Shown here piece by piece: positions 7,570 through 15,544 of a stretch of 64,000 nt of DNA; the first letter of the stretch is position 1, and every line of letters starts with the position of its first letter. The DNA is taken from assembly GCF_003319115.1 (NCBI RefSeq), contig NZ_QOHF01000003.1:124001-188000 (forward strand), in the 5' to 3' direction. The position numbers and the translations under genes were made by a program. The notes beneath the pieces were generated by a model. It did no database searches. It was not told the DNA's origin and saw only the letters and a program-made list of their open reading frames with translations. The DNA comes from Geodermatophilus sp. TF02-6 (GTDB lineage Bacteria > Actinomycetota > Actinomycetes > Mycobacteriales > Geodermatophilaceae).

Positions 7570-7644
7570 TCTTCCTGGTGTCGCCGTCGCCCACGCAGCG
7601 ACGGTGGGGTCGATGGGAACACGAGTTCGACGGAGACGCGCGCA

Positions 7645-10600
7645 GTGCGACAGAGCACCCTGGTGGACGCCGCGGCGACCTCGCCCGCGGCGGAGGTCGA
7701 CCATGCCGCTCGCGAGCAGGCCGATCACGAGCACGCCGTCCGCCGGCTGGCCGAGGGCACCGAGCTGCTCGGGGAGTACGTCGACTCCGGGTACCAGGAG
7801 CCGAAGTACCTCGTCTGCCGCGCCGACGGCCAGGTCATGCAGTTGCCGGAGCTGCTGTACCGGATAGCGGAATCCCTGGACGGTCGTGACGCCGGGGAGA
7901 TCGCCGCCGACGTGAACGCACGGCTGGGGCAGGACCTCACCGCCGAGCAGGTGCGCTACCTCGTCGACGAGCGGCTCCGCCCGGTCGGGATCATCGCCCG
8001 GGACGCCGTCGACGCGGGCGGTGCCGGAGACGACGGCACGGCCGCCCCGCCGGTCCGGTCCGACCCGCTGCTGGGGTTGCGCTACCGGGTGGACCTCGTC
8101 CCCGGCCGGGTCTCCCAGCGCATCGCCGCCCTGTTGCGCCCCCTGTTCCTGCGTCCGGTGTGGATCGCGGCGATGGCCGCGTTCGTGGCCGTCGACGTCG
8201 CGATCCTCGCCCGGGGCGACCTCGTCGGCCGGCTCACGGCGGGCGTCACCCAGCTGATCCACCGCCCCGGCCTCACCCTGCTGCTGCTCGTGCTCGTCCT
8301 CCTCTCCGGGGCGTTCCACGAGTGCGGCCACGTCACCGCCTGCCGGTTCGGCGGCGCGCGGCCGGGCGCCATGGGGGTCGGTGTCTACCTGGTCTGGCCG
8401 GCCTTCTACAGCACGGTCACCGACTCCTACCGCCTCGGCCGGGTCGGGCGGCTGCGCACCGACCTGGGCGGGGTCTACTTCAACGCCCTCTTCATGACCG
8501 TGGCCGGCGCGGCCTACCTCGGCACGGGGCAGGCCTGGTTGCTGCTGACGGTCTTCACGATGCACCTGGAGACCACCCGCCAGTTCCTCCCGCTGCTGCG
8601 GTTCGACGGCTACTACATGCTCGCCGACCTGGTGGGAGTGCCGGACCTCTTCGGCTACGTGGGCCCGGTTCTCAAGAACCTGGTGCCCGGCCGCAGAGGG
8701 GACCCGCGGCTGCGGGCGCTGCGGCCGCGGGCGCGCCGGCTGATCGCCCTCTGGGTGGCGATCGCCGTCCCGCTGATCTCCTACTACCTGATCGTGCTGC
8801 TGCTGGTGCTGCCCAGGGTGGTGCCGGTGGCGTGGCAGGTCGCGCTCCGCTACGGCGGCGAGATGCAGACCGCCCTCGGGCAGGGAGACCTCACCAGGGT
8901 CGTCCTGGGCGTGCTCCAGCTGGTCTTGCTCATCGTGCCCTGGGTGGGCACGGCCCTCATCCTCGGCATGTTCTGGCGGCTGCTGCGCCGGGTCCTGGTG
9001 TCCTGGGGCTGGACCTGGGCGGCCCCGGGCCGGTGGGCGGCGGCCCGCCGCTGCGCGGTGCCCGTCGGGCTGGGGCTGCTCGGCGCCGCGCTGGTGCTGC
9101 GCGTGGCGCTGGTCGCCCTGTCCGCGCCGCTGTCGTCGGCCGAGGCCCGCATCAGCGCCAGCGCCGCCGGCGTGCTGCACCTGGGCCGCGCGGGCGCACC
9201 GGCGGTGGCCCCGGGCGAAGTGCTCGTGCGCGACCAGCTGGTCGCCTACGGGTGGCTGACCGGCGCCTTCGACCGGCACGCCGACGTCCTCACCGGCGGC
9301 CGCGAGCTCGCCGTCCTCGCCGTCTTCGTCCTGGTCCTGTGCCTGCTCACCGTCTCGGCGGTCCGCCGCTGGCGGCCGCTCGCGGTCGCCGTCCCCCTCG
9401 TCGCGGTGGCCGTGATGGGCCCGGCGGTGTCGGCGCTGGGCACCCTCGGGCCGGGTGTGGTGGGCGCCGCCTGGGCGGCGGCGGGCGCCACCAGCCTGGT
9501 CCTGGCCGCGCGGGCCCGCGGCGGGCGGTTCGGGCAGCGGCTGCTGACCGCAGGCGGGGCCGCGGCCGTGGCCGTCGGGATCGCGACGGCGCCGCTGCTG
9601 GGGGTGCCGCTGTCGGTCGCGGCCGTCCTGGTCGTGGTGCGCCGGGGAACGCGGCCGGGCCCGGTGCCGGCGTGGACGCCGCTGGCCCTCGCGGCCTTCG
9701 CCGTCGCGGTCCTGACCGCGCTCGTCGCCCCGCCGCTGCTGTCCGCGTCCTCGGGCGGCGTGCTCTCCGGCCCGCAGCGGCAGGTGCTGGTGCTGGCCGC
9801 GCTGGTGGTCGCCGCCGCCGCGGCGACCCTGCGGGAGCTGCGGTGGACGTCGCTGGTGCTGGGGTCCCTGGGGCTGGTGGCGCTCGTGCCCGCGCCGGGG
9901 GCTGCGGCCGTCCTCCCGCTGGCGGTCTGCGCGGCGGCCGTGCTCGGCGCCCTGGCCGTCGACGCGCTCCTGCGCCGGCCCCCGGAGCGCCGGCCGCACC
10001 CGCTGGTGCGGGTCGGCCTGGTCACGCCGGTGCTGCTGCTCGTCGTCGTCGGCGCACTCTTCGTCCCGGCCTCGGCGCCCCGGCTCCCGGACGCGCAGGC
10101 GGCGGCCGGGTCGACCGGTGCGGCGGTACCGGTGCTGCGACCGCAGGTCCTGGCCGAGGTGCCGCACGACCCGTCGGCCTTCACCCAGGGCCTGCAGCAG
10201 GACGGCGGTGTGCTCTACGAGGGCACCGGGCTGGCCGGCCGGTCCCAGCTGCGCGAGCTGGACCCGGCCACCGGCGCCGTCCGGCGCGCCGTGGCGCTGC
10301 CCGGCCAGCTGTTCGGCGAGGGCATCGCGGTGGCCGGGGACTCCGTCTGGCAGCTGACCTGGCGCGACGGCGTGGTGCTCGAGTGGGACCGCGCCACCCT
10401 GACGCTGCGGCGGCAGCTGCCGCTGACCGGCGAGGGCTGGGGGCTGTGCTCCGACGGGACGCGGTTGGTGCGCAGCGACGGCACCGACCGGCTGCACTTC
10501 CACGACCCGGTCACCTTCGCCGAGACCGGCAGCGTCGCGGTCACGCTGCGGGGGACGCCGGTGACCCGGCTCAACGAGCTCGAGTGCGTCGACGGACAGG

Positions 10601-10818
10601 TGTGGGCCAACGTGTGGCAGACCGACGAGCTGGTGCGCATCGACCCGGCCAGCGGCGCGGTGACCGTGGTGGTCAACGCCGCGGGCCTGCTCGACCCGGC
10701 GCAGCGACCCGACCCGGACGCCGTGCTCAACGGGATCGCGGCGCTGGGCGACGACGAGTTCCTGCTCACCGGCAAGCTGTGGCCGGTCGCCTTCCGGGTG
10801 CGGTTCACCCCGGTGTAG
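7645..10818 (+). CDS. Fusion protein: PqqD-like domain + M50 site-2 protease + multi-helix membrane region + glutaminyl-peptide cyclotransferase
   Basis: A 1057-aa membrane protein. Residues ~42-120 form a PqqD-like winged helix (YLVCRADGQVMQLPELLYRI...VRYLVDERL), the fold that binds leaders in ribosomal peptide pathways. Residues ~150-345 are an M50 protease: H225-E-C-G-H229, then DLGGVYFNALF, then FDGYYML with D321, so all catalytic motifs are intact. About a dozen further membrane helices follow up to ~820. Residues ~832-1057 match the bacterial/plant-type glutaminyl cyclase: FTQGL, YEGTGLAG, FGEG, LTW, GEGWGL, LNELE, NVW, LNGIA, TGKLWP. That enzyme turns N-terminal Gln into pyroglutamate. 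The order suggests leader binding inside, cleavage in the membrane and cyclization outside. GTG start with GGAG nine bases before. I know of no described protein with this fusion. Confidence 0.88.
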   Translation: MRQSTLVDAAATSPAAEVDHAAREQADHEHAVRRLAEGTELLGEYVDSGYQEPKYLVCRADGQVMQLPELLYRIAESLDGRDAGEIAADVNARLGQDLTAEQVRYLVDERLRPVGIIARDAVDAGGAGDDGTAAPPVRSDPLLGLRYRVDLVPGRVSQRIAALLRPLFLRPVWIAAMAAFVAVDVAILARGDLVGRLTAGVTQLIHRPGLTLLLLVLVLLSGAFHECGHVTACRFGGARPGAMGVGVYLVWPAFYSTVTDSYRLGRVGRLRTDLGGVYFNALFMTVAGAAYLGTGQAWLLLTVFTMHLETTRQFLPLLRFDGYYMLADLVGVPDLFGYVGPVLKNLVPGRRGDPRLRALRPRARRLIALWVAIAVPLISYYLIVLLLVLPRVVPVAWQVALRYGGEMQTALGQGDLTRVVLGVLQLVLLIVPWVGTALILGMFWRLLRRVLVSWGWTWAAPGRWAAARRCAVPVGLGLLGAALVLRVALVALSAPLSSAEARISASAAGVLHLGRAGAPAVAPGEVLVRDQLVAYGWLTGAFDRHADVLTGGRELAVLAVFVLVLCLLTVSAVRRWRPLAVAVPLVAVAVMGPAVSALGTLGPGVVGAAWAAAGATSLVLAARARGGRFGQRLLTAGGAAAVAVGIATAPLLGVPLSVAAVLVVVRRGTRPGPVPAWTPLALAAFAVAVLTALVAPPLLSASSGGVLSGPQRQVLVLAALVVAAAAATLRELRWTSLVLGSLGLVALVPAPGAAAVLPLAVCAAAVLGALAVDALLRRPPERRPHPLVRVGLVTPVLLLVVVGALFVPASAPRLPDAQAAAGSTGAAVPVLRPQVLAEVPHDPSAFTQGLQQDGGVLYEGTGLAGRSQLRELDPATGAVRRAVALPGQLFGEGIAVAGDSVWQLTWRDGVVLEWDRATLTLRRQLPLTGEGWGLCSDGTRLVRSDGTDRLHFHDPVTFAETGSVAVTLRGTPVTRLNELECVDGQVWANVWQTDELVRIDPASGAVTVVVNAAGLLDPAQRPDPDAVLNGIAALGDDEFLLTGKLWPVAFRVRFTPV

Positions 10819-10856
10819 CCGCCGGCCAGCGGTCCGACGAGATGGAGGTGGAGCCG

Positions 10857-11354
10857 GTGATCGCGCGCTCGGGGCCCCCGCCCGTTCGCCGTCGCCCCGG
10901 AGGGCCTCGTCCCGGGCGGTACGCCGGCCTCGTCGCCGGGGCCCTCCTGTGCGTGCTCCCGAGCGCGTGCTCGAGCGCCTCCGACCCCGCCGGCGCGGGC
11001 GCGTCCTCCGGCGCGGCCGGCACTGCCGGTTCGCCTGGGGCGCTGGGCTCTCCCGGGGCGCCGGGTTCTCCCGGAGCGGCGGCCGTGGCGGCCGCGGCCG
11101 GGTCCTCCTCCGTGAGCCTGGTGTCCTGTACCGAGACCTCGTGCTCCCTGACCCTGGCGGGCACCGGCTCGCAGGCGGAGGTCTTCGGCACGGCGATCGC
11201 CCTCCGCGGCGTCCAGGACGGCCGGGCGACCCTCCGGGTGGGGGAGCAGGACGTCTCCTGTGCGCCCGGGCAGAGCACCCCGGCCGGCCGGCTGCACCTC
11301 ACCTGCACGGCCGTCGCCGACGACCGGGTCGAGCTCACCGCCTCCCCGGCGTGA
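10857..11354 (+). CDS. Lipoprotein with a four-Cys C-terminal domain
   Basis: A 165-aa protein starting at GTG 10857, seven bases after GGAGG; an ATG at 10842 is in frame but overlaps that site. The N-terminus has Arg residues, a hydrophobic stretch and the lipobox-like LPSAC, so it is probably lipid-anchored outside the membrane. An Ala/Gly/Ser/Pro linker follows, with GSPGAPGSPGA repeats. The C-terminal ~70 residues (SCTETSCSLTLAG...GRATLRVGEQDVSCAPGQ...HLTCTA) are clearly paralogous to the lipoprotein at 31837-32253, and the four Cys positions match, which suggests two disulfides. It lies 38 nt after the protease-cyclase and converges with the Hsp70-propeller gene. Confidence 0.8.
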   Translation: MIARSGPPPVRRRPGGPRPGRYAGLVAGALLCVLPSACSSASDPAGAGASSGAAGTAGSPGALGSPGAPGSPGAAAVAAAAGSSSVSLVSCTETSCSLTLAGTGSQAEVFGTAIALRGVQDGRATLRVGEQDVSCAPGQSTPAGRLHLTCTAVADDRVELTASPA

Positions 11355-11368
11355 GCCGGCGGGGCGGG

Positions 11369-13705
11369 TCAGCCGGCGAGGTCGAGCACGGTCAGCGTGC
11401 CGTCGTCCAGGTCGCTGACGTACCCGCGGCTGCCGTCGGGCAGCACAGTGACGGAGGTCGGCGAGCCGCCGGTGGGGACGGTCGCGGTCACCCGGAAGTC
11501 GTCGGCGCTGATCACCGAGAGCGTGCTGTCCCCGACGTTGGTGACGTAGGCGAAGCGACCGTCCGCGGACCAGGTGACGTCCTGCGGCTCCTCGCCGACC
11601 GCGACGGTGGCGACGACCTCGTCGGTGTCCGTGTCGATCACCGTCACGGAGTCCGCGTCGTAGTTGACGTTGGCCACCAGCGGCCGGGTCCGGTGCACCG
11701 CCACGCTGTGCGGGCTGGTCCCCACCGGGATCTCACCGACGACGGTGGCGGTGGCGGTGTCGATGACCGAGACGACGTCCGACTCGTGGTCGGCGACGTA
11801 GGCCCGGCTGCCGTCGGGGGTCAGCTCGACCCAGTGCGGGTTGGGCGGCACGGAGACGTCGGCCACCAGCGTGTCGGTCGCGGTGTCGATGACCGAGACG
11901 GTGCCCGAGTCGTGGTTGGGGACGTAGAGCCGCGAGCCGTCCGGGGTGACGGCGGACACGTACGGGCGGCTGCGCACCGGGACGGTGGCCACGATGGCGT
12001 CGGTCCCCGTGTCGAGGACGCAGACCGCCGCGACGGTGCGCGCGTCGTCCCAGACGCTGACGTAGGCCCTGGTCCCGTCCGGGGAGAAGGTCAGGTACTG
12101 CGGAGGGCCGGCCTCGACCGGGATGGCCGCGGTCACCTGGTCGGTCGCGGTGTCGACCACGGTGATCACCCCGGCGCCGCGGTTGGTGACGTAGAGCCGG
12201 CGGCCGTCGGGCGAGGCGGCGACGTACCCCGGCGTCGGGCCCACCGGGATGGTCGGACCGGCGGAGGGGACCGGCGCGCTGGTCGCCACCTGCGGGGCCG
12301 GGATCGCGCCGCCGGGGGACGCGGCCGCCGACGTCGCCGTCCCGGCCCCGGCGTCCTGGCCGCCGGGCGCGTCCTGACCGGTGCCGGACAGGACGAGCAC
12401 CCGGAGCAGCGCCACGACGGCGAGGACCACGACGGCGAGCAGGGCCGGGGTGGTCGCCGGCGCACCGTCCGCCGGCGCACCGCCCGCCGAGCCGGGATCC
12501 GCACCGGGCGGGGGCAGCGGCCCGGCCGGGGAGGGCGCGGCGGCCGGCGGGGAGGGTGCGGCGGACCGGGCCGGTGCCGCCGGTGCGACGGCGGCGACCG
12601 CCGGCCGGCGGGGCGCCGGGAGCCGGGCGGCACCGCCCGTCCCGGCTCGGGACCGGGCCCCGAGCGCGGCACCGAGGGCCACCGCGTGCTTCGGGTGGGC
12701 GTCGACCACCGCGGGGCAGCCGAACTGCTCGGACACCATCTCGGCGATCAGCGGGATCTGCGAGGAGCCGCCGACCAGGACCACCGCGGAGAGCTCACCC
12801 GGCGCGACCCCCGCCGTCCGCACCGTCCGGCTCAGCGCGCCGAGGGTCGACTCGACCGGCAGCCGGATCAGGTCCTCGAGCTGCGCGCGGGTGAGCCGGA
12901 CCTCCAGGTGCCGGCCGGGGAGGAACACCGGGATGGTCGTCTCCGTGTCGAAGGAGAGGGCCTCCTTGGCGGCGGTGCAGTCCTGGCGCAGCCGGGCCAG
13001 CGCCACGACGGTCCGGGCGTCGCCCAGGTCGAGCCGGCGCAGCGCCCCACCGGTCGCGGAGTCGACGTGGGCGAGGACGGCGTCGTCGAAGTCGGTGCCG
13101 CCGAGGTGCTCGATGCCCTCCGGGGTCCCCAGGACCTCGATCCCCTCGGTCGTGCGGCGCAGGACGGTCGCGTCGAACGTGCCGCCACCGAGGTCGTAGA
13201 CCGCGAAGACCTCGTCGTCGCCGAGCCGGTGCGTGGCCGCGTGGTGGGCCGCGGCGGCCTCGGGCTCGGTGACCGTCGCGTACCGGGCCAGGCCCGCGGA
13301 CGCGGCGACGTCGGCGAAGGCCCGGCACCGCAGTGGTCCCCAGTTGGCCGGGTGGGTGAGCACGACGGTGTCGGGCTCCCCACCCGACGCCTCGACGGCC
13401 CGGACGAACACGTCCCCCAGCAGGGTGCCGAGCAGCTCGGTCACGGAGTGGGACGTGCCGCCGAGCACGACCGGCGTCGGGTCGCCGAGGCGGCGCTTGA
13501 GGTCCGTGGCCACCCGGTCCGGATCGCTGACGGCCCGCCGGGCGGCGGCGTCGCCGCTGACGAGCACGCCGTCGTCCCGGACGGCGACCGCGGCGTGCAC
13601 CACCGTCGCGGCGTCACCGAGGCGCAGCGTCTCGGCACGGCCGTCCCGCTCCACCGCCGCGGCGACGAACGTCGTGCCGAGGTCGATCCCCAGGCCGTAC
13701 CGCAC
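11369..13705 (-). CDS. Hsp70-type ATPase fused through a membrane helix to a seven-bladed YVTN beta-propeller
   Basis: A 778-aa protein. The N-terminal ~355 residues are an Hsp70/actin-like ATPase: GIDLGTTFVAAAVE (phosphate 1), VYDLGGGTFDATVL (phosphate 2), VVLVGGSSQIP (adenosine). The Hsp70 peptide-binding domain is absent. A Pro/Ala-rich linker and one membrane helix (LLAVVVLAVVALLRVLVL) follow. The remaining ~300 residues hold seven propeller repeats of the form SPDG.RLYVTN...ITVVDTATD. The ATPase should be cytoplasmic and the propeller extracellular. GTG start with GGGGAGGGA upstream. Its place between peptide 2 and peptide 3 suggests a role in sensing, folding or displaying the peptides (inference). 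Confidence 0.88.
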   Translation of the reverse strand: MRYGLGIDLGTTFVAAAVERDGRAETLRLGDAATVVHAAVAVRDDGVLVSGDAAARRAVSDPDRVATDLKRRLGDPTPVVLGGTSHSVTELLGTLLGDVFVRAVEASGGEPDTVVLTHPANWGPLRCRAFADVAASAGLARYATVTEPEAAAAHHAATHRLGDDEVFAVYDLGGGTFDATVLRRTTEGIEVLGTPEGIEHLGGTDFDDAVLAHVDSATGGALRRLDLGDARTVVALARLRQDCTAAKEALSFDTETTIPVFLPGRHLEVRLTRAQLEDLIRLPVESTLGALSRTVRTAGVAPGELSAVVLVGGSSQIPLIAEMVSEQFGCPAVVDAHPKHAVALGAALGARSRAGTGGAARLPAPRRPAVAAVAPAAPARSAAPSPPAAAPSPAGPLPPPGADPGSAGGAPADGAPATTPALLAVVVLAVVALLRVLVLSGTGQDAPGGQDAGAGTATSAAASPGGAIPAPQVATSAPVPSAGPTIPVGPTPGYVAASPDGRRLYVTNRGAGVITVVDTATDQVTAAIPVEAGPPQYLTFSPDGTRAYVSVWDDARTVAAVCVLDTGTDAIVATVPVRSRPYVSAVTPDGSRLYVPNHDSGTVSVIDTATDTLVADVSVPPNPHWVELTPDGSRAYVADHESDVVSVIDTATATVVGEIPVGTSPHSVAVHRTRPLVANVNYDADSVTVIDTDTDEVVATVAVGEEPQDVTWSADGRFAYVTNVGDSTLSVISADDFRVTATVPTGGSPTSVTVLPDGSRGYVSDLDDGTLTVLDLAG

Positions 13706-13730
13706 CGGACTCCCTCCCCAGGAGGCTGCT

Positions 13731-13759
13731 CGCTGCCCACCGGGTACCGGCGGGCAGCG
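13731..13759. promoter_or_regulatory. 29-nt near-perfect palindrome upstream of the Hsp70-propeller gene
   Basis: CGCTGCCC-A-CCGG-GTA-CCGG-C-GGGCAGCG is symmetric apart from one A/C mismatch. It lies 26 nt before the start codon of the leftward gene, between promoter and ribosome binding site, a typical operator or mRNA-leader position. It does not resemble the dyad at 6575-6592. Confidence 0.5.
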
Positions 13760-14061
13760 GCGCCTCCCGGGCCGGGATAGCGGTGCCCGTCACGGAGGCG
13801 GCGCAGGCTGGCCGTCGGGACGGCGTGTTCCATACCGGAGGAGGACGTCTCCTCCGACCCTGGTAGCGGTCGACGGTCGACCGGCCGGATCGTTCCCGAA
13901 GCGTGACTTGCCGCCCGGCCGGCCGGCTGGGAGCGTCGCTTCCCGACGCCCACCCGGAGAGGGCGGGAGACCGATCCCGCCCGTCGCCGCCTGTCTCACC
14001 ACTCGTCCGTGGCGTCGTCCGCACACCTGGGCACCGTGGAGACCGACCACCCGGAGGGGCC
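13760..14061. promoter_or_regulatory. Divergent promoter region before peptide gene 3
   Basis: About 300 nt between the palindrome and peptide 3. I see no gene. It must drive peptide 3 rightwards and probably the Hsp70-propeller gene leftwards. The peptide 3 ribosome binding site GGAGGGG lies at 14053-14059. No clear -10/-35 pair stands out. Confidence 0.4.
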
Positions 14062-14466
14062 GTGTTCGAGGACCAGTACGTCGAGCTGTTGCCTGCGCGG
14101 ACCACCATGCAGTCCCTCGGCGACGTCATCGGCAGCGGGGGAGGGGGCGGAGCGGGCGGAGCCGGTGGGGACGCGATCGCCCTCGCCAACTCGGGCACCG
14201 TGCTCGTCCTGCAGAACTCCACCGTGGAGAACCTGACCGTCATCACGACCGGTACCGGCGCCGCCACGACCGACGCGTCCGGTGGCGACGGTGGGGCCGG
14301 CGGCGCCGGTGGGGACGTCGCCTCCGTCGCGCCCGTGGTGGGGGACGTGAGCCTCCTGGCAGGCGGCTCGGACGGCGGGCACGAGCCCGGCGGGTGGCCC
14401 GGTCCGTGGGACCTGGGTGGGGACCGGCACTGGGGCCCGGCGAGCTGGGAGCAGTGCCGGTGGTGA
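14062..14466 (+). CDS. Gly-rich peptide 3 with the same MFED...LLPARTTMQ leader
   Basis: A 134-aa protein. Residues 1-17 are MFEDQYVELLPARTTMQ, identical to peptide 2 except Glu for Asp at position 8. The cargo differs: GSGGGGGAGGAGGDAIALAN, a Thr/Val-rich stretch (VENLTVITTGTGAATTDA), a second Gly tract, then a new C-terminus rich in Trp, His and Pro that ends HWGPASWEQCRW with one Cys. GTG start two bases after GGAGGGG. The leader is kept at the Met16-Gln17 junction while the cargo has changed, which is what one expects if the leader is the recognition part. It is divergent from the Hsp70-propeller gene and ends in a strong hairpin. Confidence 0.8.
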   Translation: MFEDQYVELLPARTTMQSLGDVIGSGGGGGAGGAGGDAIALANSGTVLVLQNSTVENLTVITTGTGAATTDASGGDGGAGGAGGDVASVAPVVGDVSLLAGGSDGGHEPGGWPGPWDLGGDRHWGPASWEQCRW

Positions 14467-14520
14467 CGCCCGGGACGTGACCCGCGTCGGCCCGCGGCAC
14501 GGCAGCTCGGTGCGCAGCGT

Positions 14521-14559
14521 TCTCCGGGCGGGCGGCGCCGGGCGCCGCCCGCCCGGAGA
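14521..14559. terminator. Long bidirectional terminator hairpin
   Basis: TCTCCGGGCGGGCGGCGCC (14521-14539) is the exact reverse complement of 14541-14559, with one central base; a real hairpin would have about 17 bp and a 5-nt loop. It lies between the convergent stops of peptide 3 and the hydrolase gene, and can serve both strands. Confidence 0.75.
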
Positions 14560-14561
14560 GC

Positions 14562-15359
14562 TCAGGCGGCCGCCGCCGGGTGTGCCGGGTGGGGGACGTC
14601 GGGCCGCGGGAAGGCCGGGCGGAGGAACACCGGCGGCTTGAACGGCCGCCACGCGCCCTCGGGTTGGGCGAGCCGGTCGGCGATCGCCCAGATCGCCGCG
14701 GGGTGGTGCCCCAGCCCCAGGTGGCTGGCCATGACCGCGATGTTCTCGCACCGCTCGCCGGGGGTGTCCAGGCAGGTCTGCCAGTGCACGATGCCGTCGA
14801 GGTGCGAGTAGATCGACGTCGAGGGCACCGGCAGCGGGACGCCGTCGGGCTCCAGCGGCAGGGCCCGGTGCTCGACGTGCAGGTGCGTGTAGCGGTCGAA
14901 GACCCGCGACGCGCGGCTCTGGCTGTGCCGGGCGAGCCGGAAGGGGCTGCCCAGGGTGATCACCTCGCGTACCGAGTCGGGGGTGCGGCGGGCGAGGTCG
15001 CGGGCGAAGATGCCCCCGAGGCTCCAGCCGACCAGGGACACCGTGCGGCCGTAGCGGTCGCTGAGGTCGTCGATCCGGTCCCGCATCCCCTGCACGCAGG
15101 CGGCCGTGGGGCCGATGTTGCGGCCCAGCTGCCAGCCGTGCACGCGGTAGTCGAGGCGGCGCAGGACCGCGCGCAGCACCCGGGTCGAGGTGTCGTCGGC
15201 CAGCAACCCGGGCAACACGAGCACCGGGTGCCCGTCACCGTGCGGGAGCCGCGGCATCAGGGGACGCGCGGCCAGGTAGAGCCCGAAGTCGGCCATCGCC
15301 CGACCCGGTTCGCTGAGGTAGAGCGGGAGCGCTGGTCCATCGCCCTGCTGTCGTGACAC
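14562..15359 (-). CDS. Alpha/beta hydrolase (lipase/PGAP1-like)
   Basis: About 265 aa from GTG 15359, which has GAGGAGG five bases upstream; the frame is open further 5' but those residues look non-coding. The fold is clear: HPVLVLPGLLADDTSTRVL (oxyanion strand), RIDDLSDRYGRTVSLVGWSLGG with the nucleophile elbow G-W-S-L-G, and a late GHHPAAIW His. Family members hydrolyse ester bonds, often in lipids. There is no signal peptide, so it should be cytoplasmic. Substrate unknown. Two more alpha/beta hydrolases and a WS/DGAT enzyme lie nearby, so neutral-lipid metabolism is a reasonable guess. Confidence 0.82.
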   Translation of the reverse strand: MSRQQGDGPALPLYLSEPGRAMADFGLYLAARPLMPRLPHGDGHPVLVLPGLLADDTSTRVLRAVLRRLDYRVHGWQLGRNIGPTAACVQGMRDRIDDLSDRYGRTVSLVGWSLGGIFARDLARRTPDSVREVITLGSPFRLARHSQSRASRVFDRYTHLHVEHRALPLEPDGVPLPVPSTSIYSHLDGIVHWQTCLDTPGERCENIAVMASHLGLGHHPAAIWAIADRLAQPEGAWRPFKPPVFLRPAFPRPDVPHPAHPAAAA

Positions 15360-15544
15360 GTCGTCCTCCTCGCCGCCGACCGCCGGTGGTCGGCCCGTTG
15401 CCGGTACCCACCCGGGAAGTCCCGCCACACCCGGGCACCCCCGGTGGACACATCGGCAGTGTGCTCGTGATGTGTGACACACCGGGCGCCGCCGTGCGCG
15501 GGGCCTGACGGGTCCAGGCCGAGGAGGCGTGCGACCGTACGGGC

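Noticed and set aside
10949-13780. A 943-aa plus-strand open frame across the Hsp70-propeller gene
   Set aside because: Its Arg/Gly/Pro-rich sequence is the typical antisense shadow of a GC-rich gene; the minus strand carries full Hsp70 and propeller motifs.
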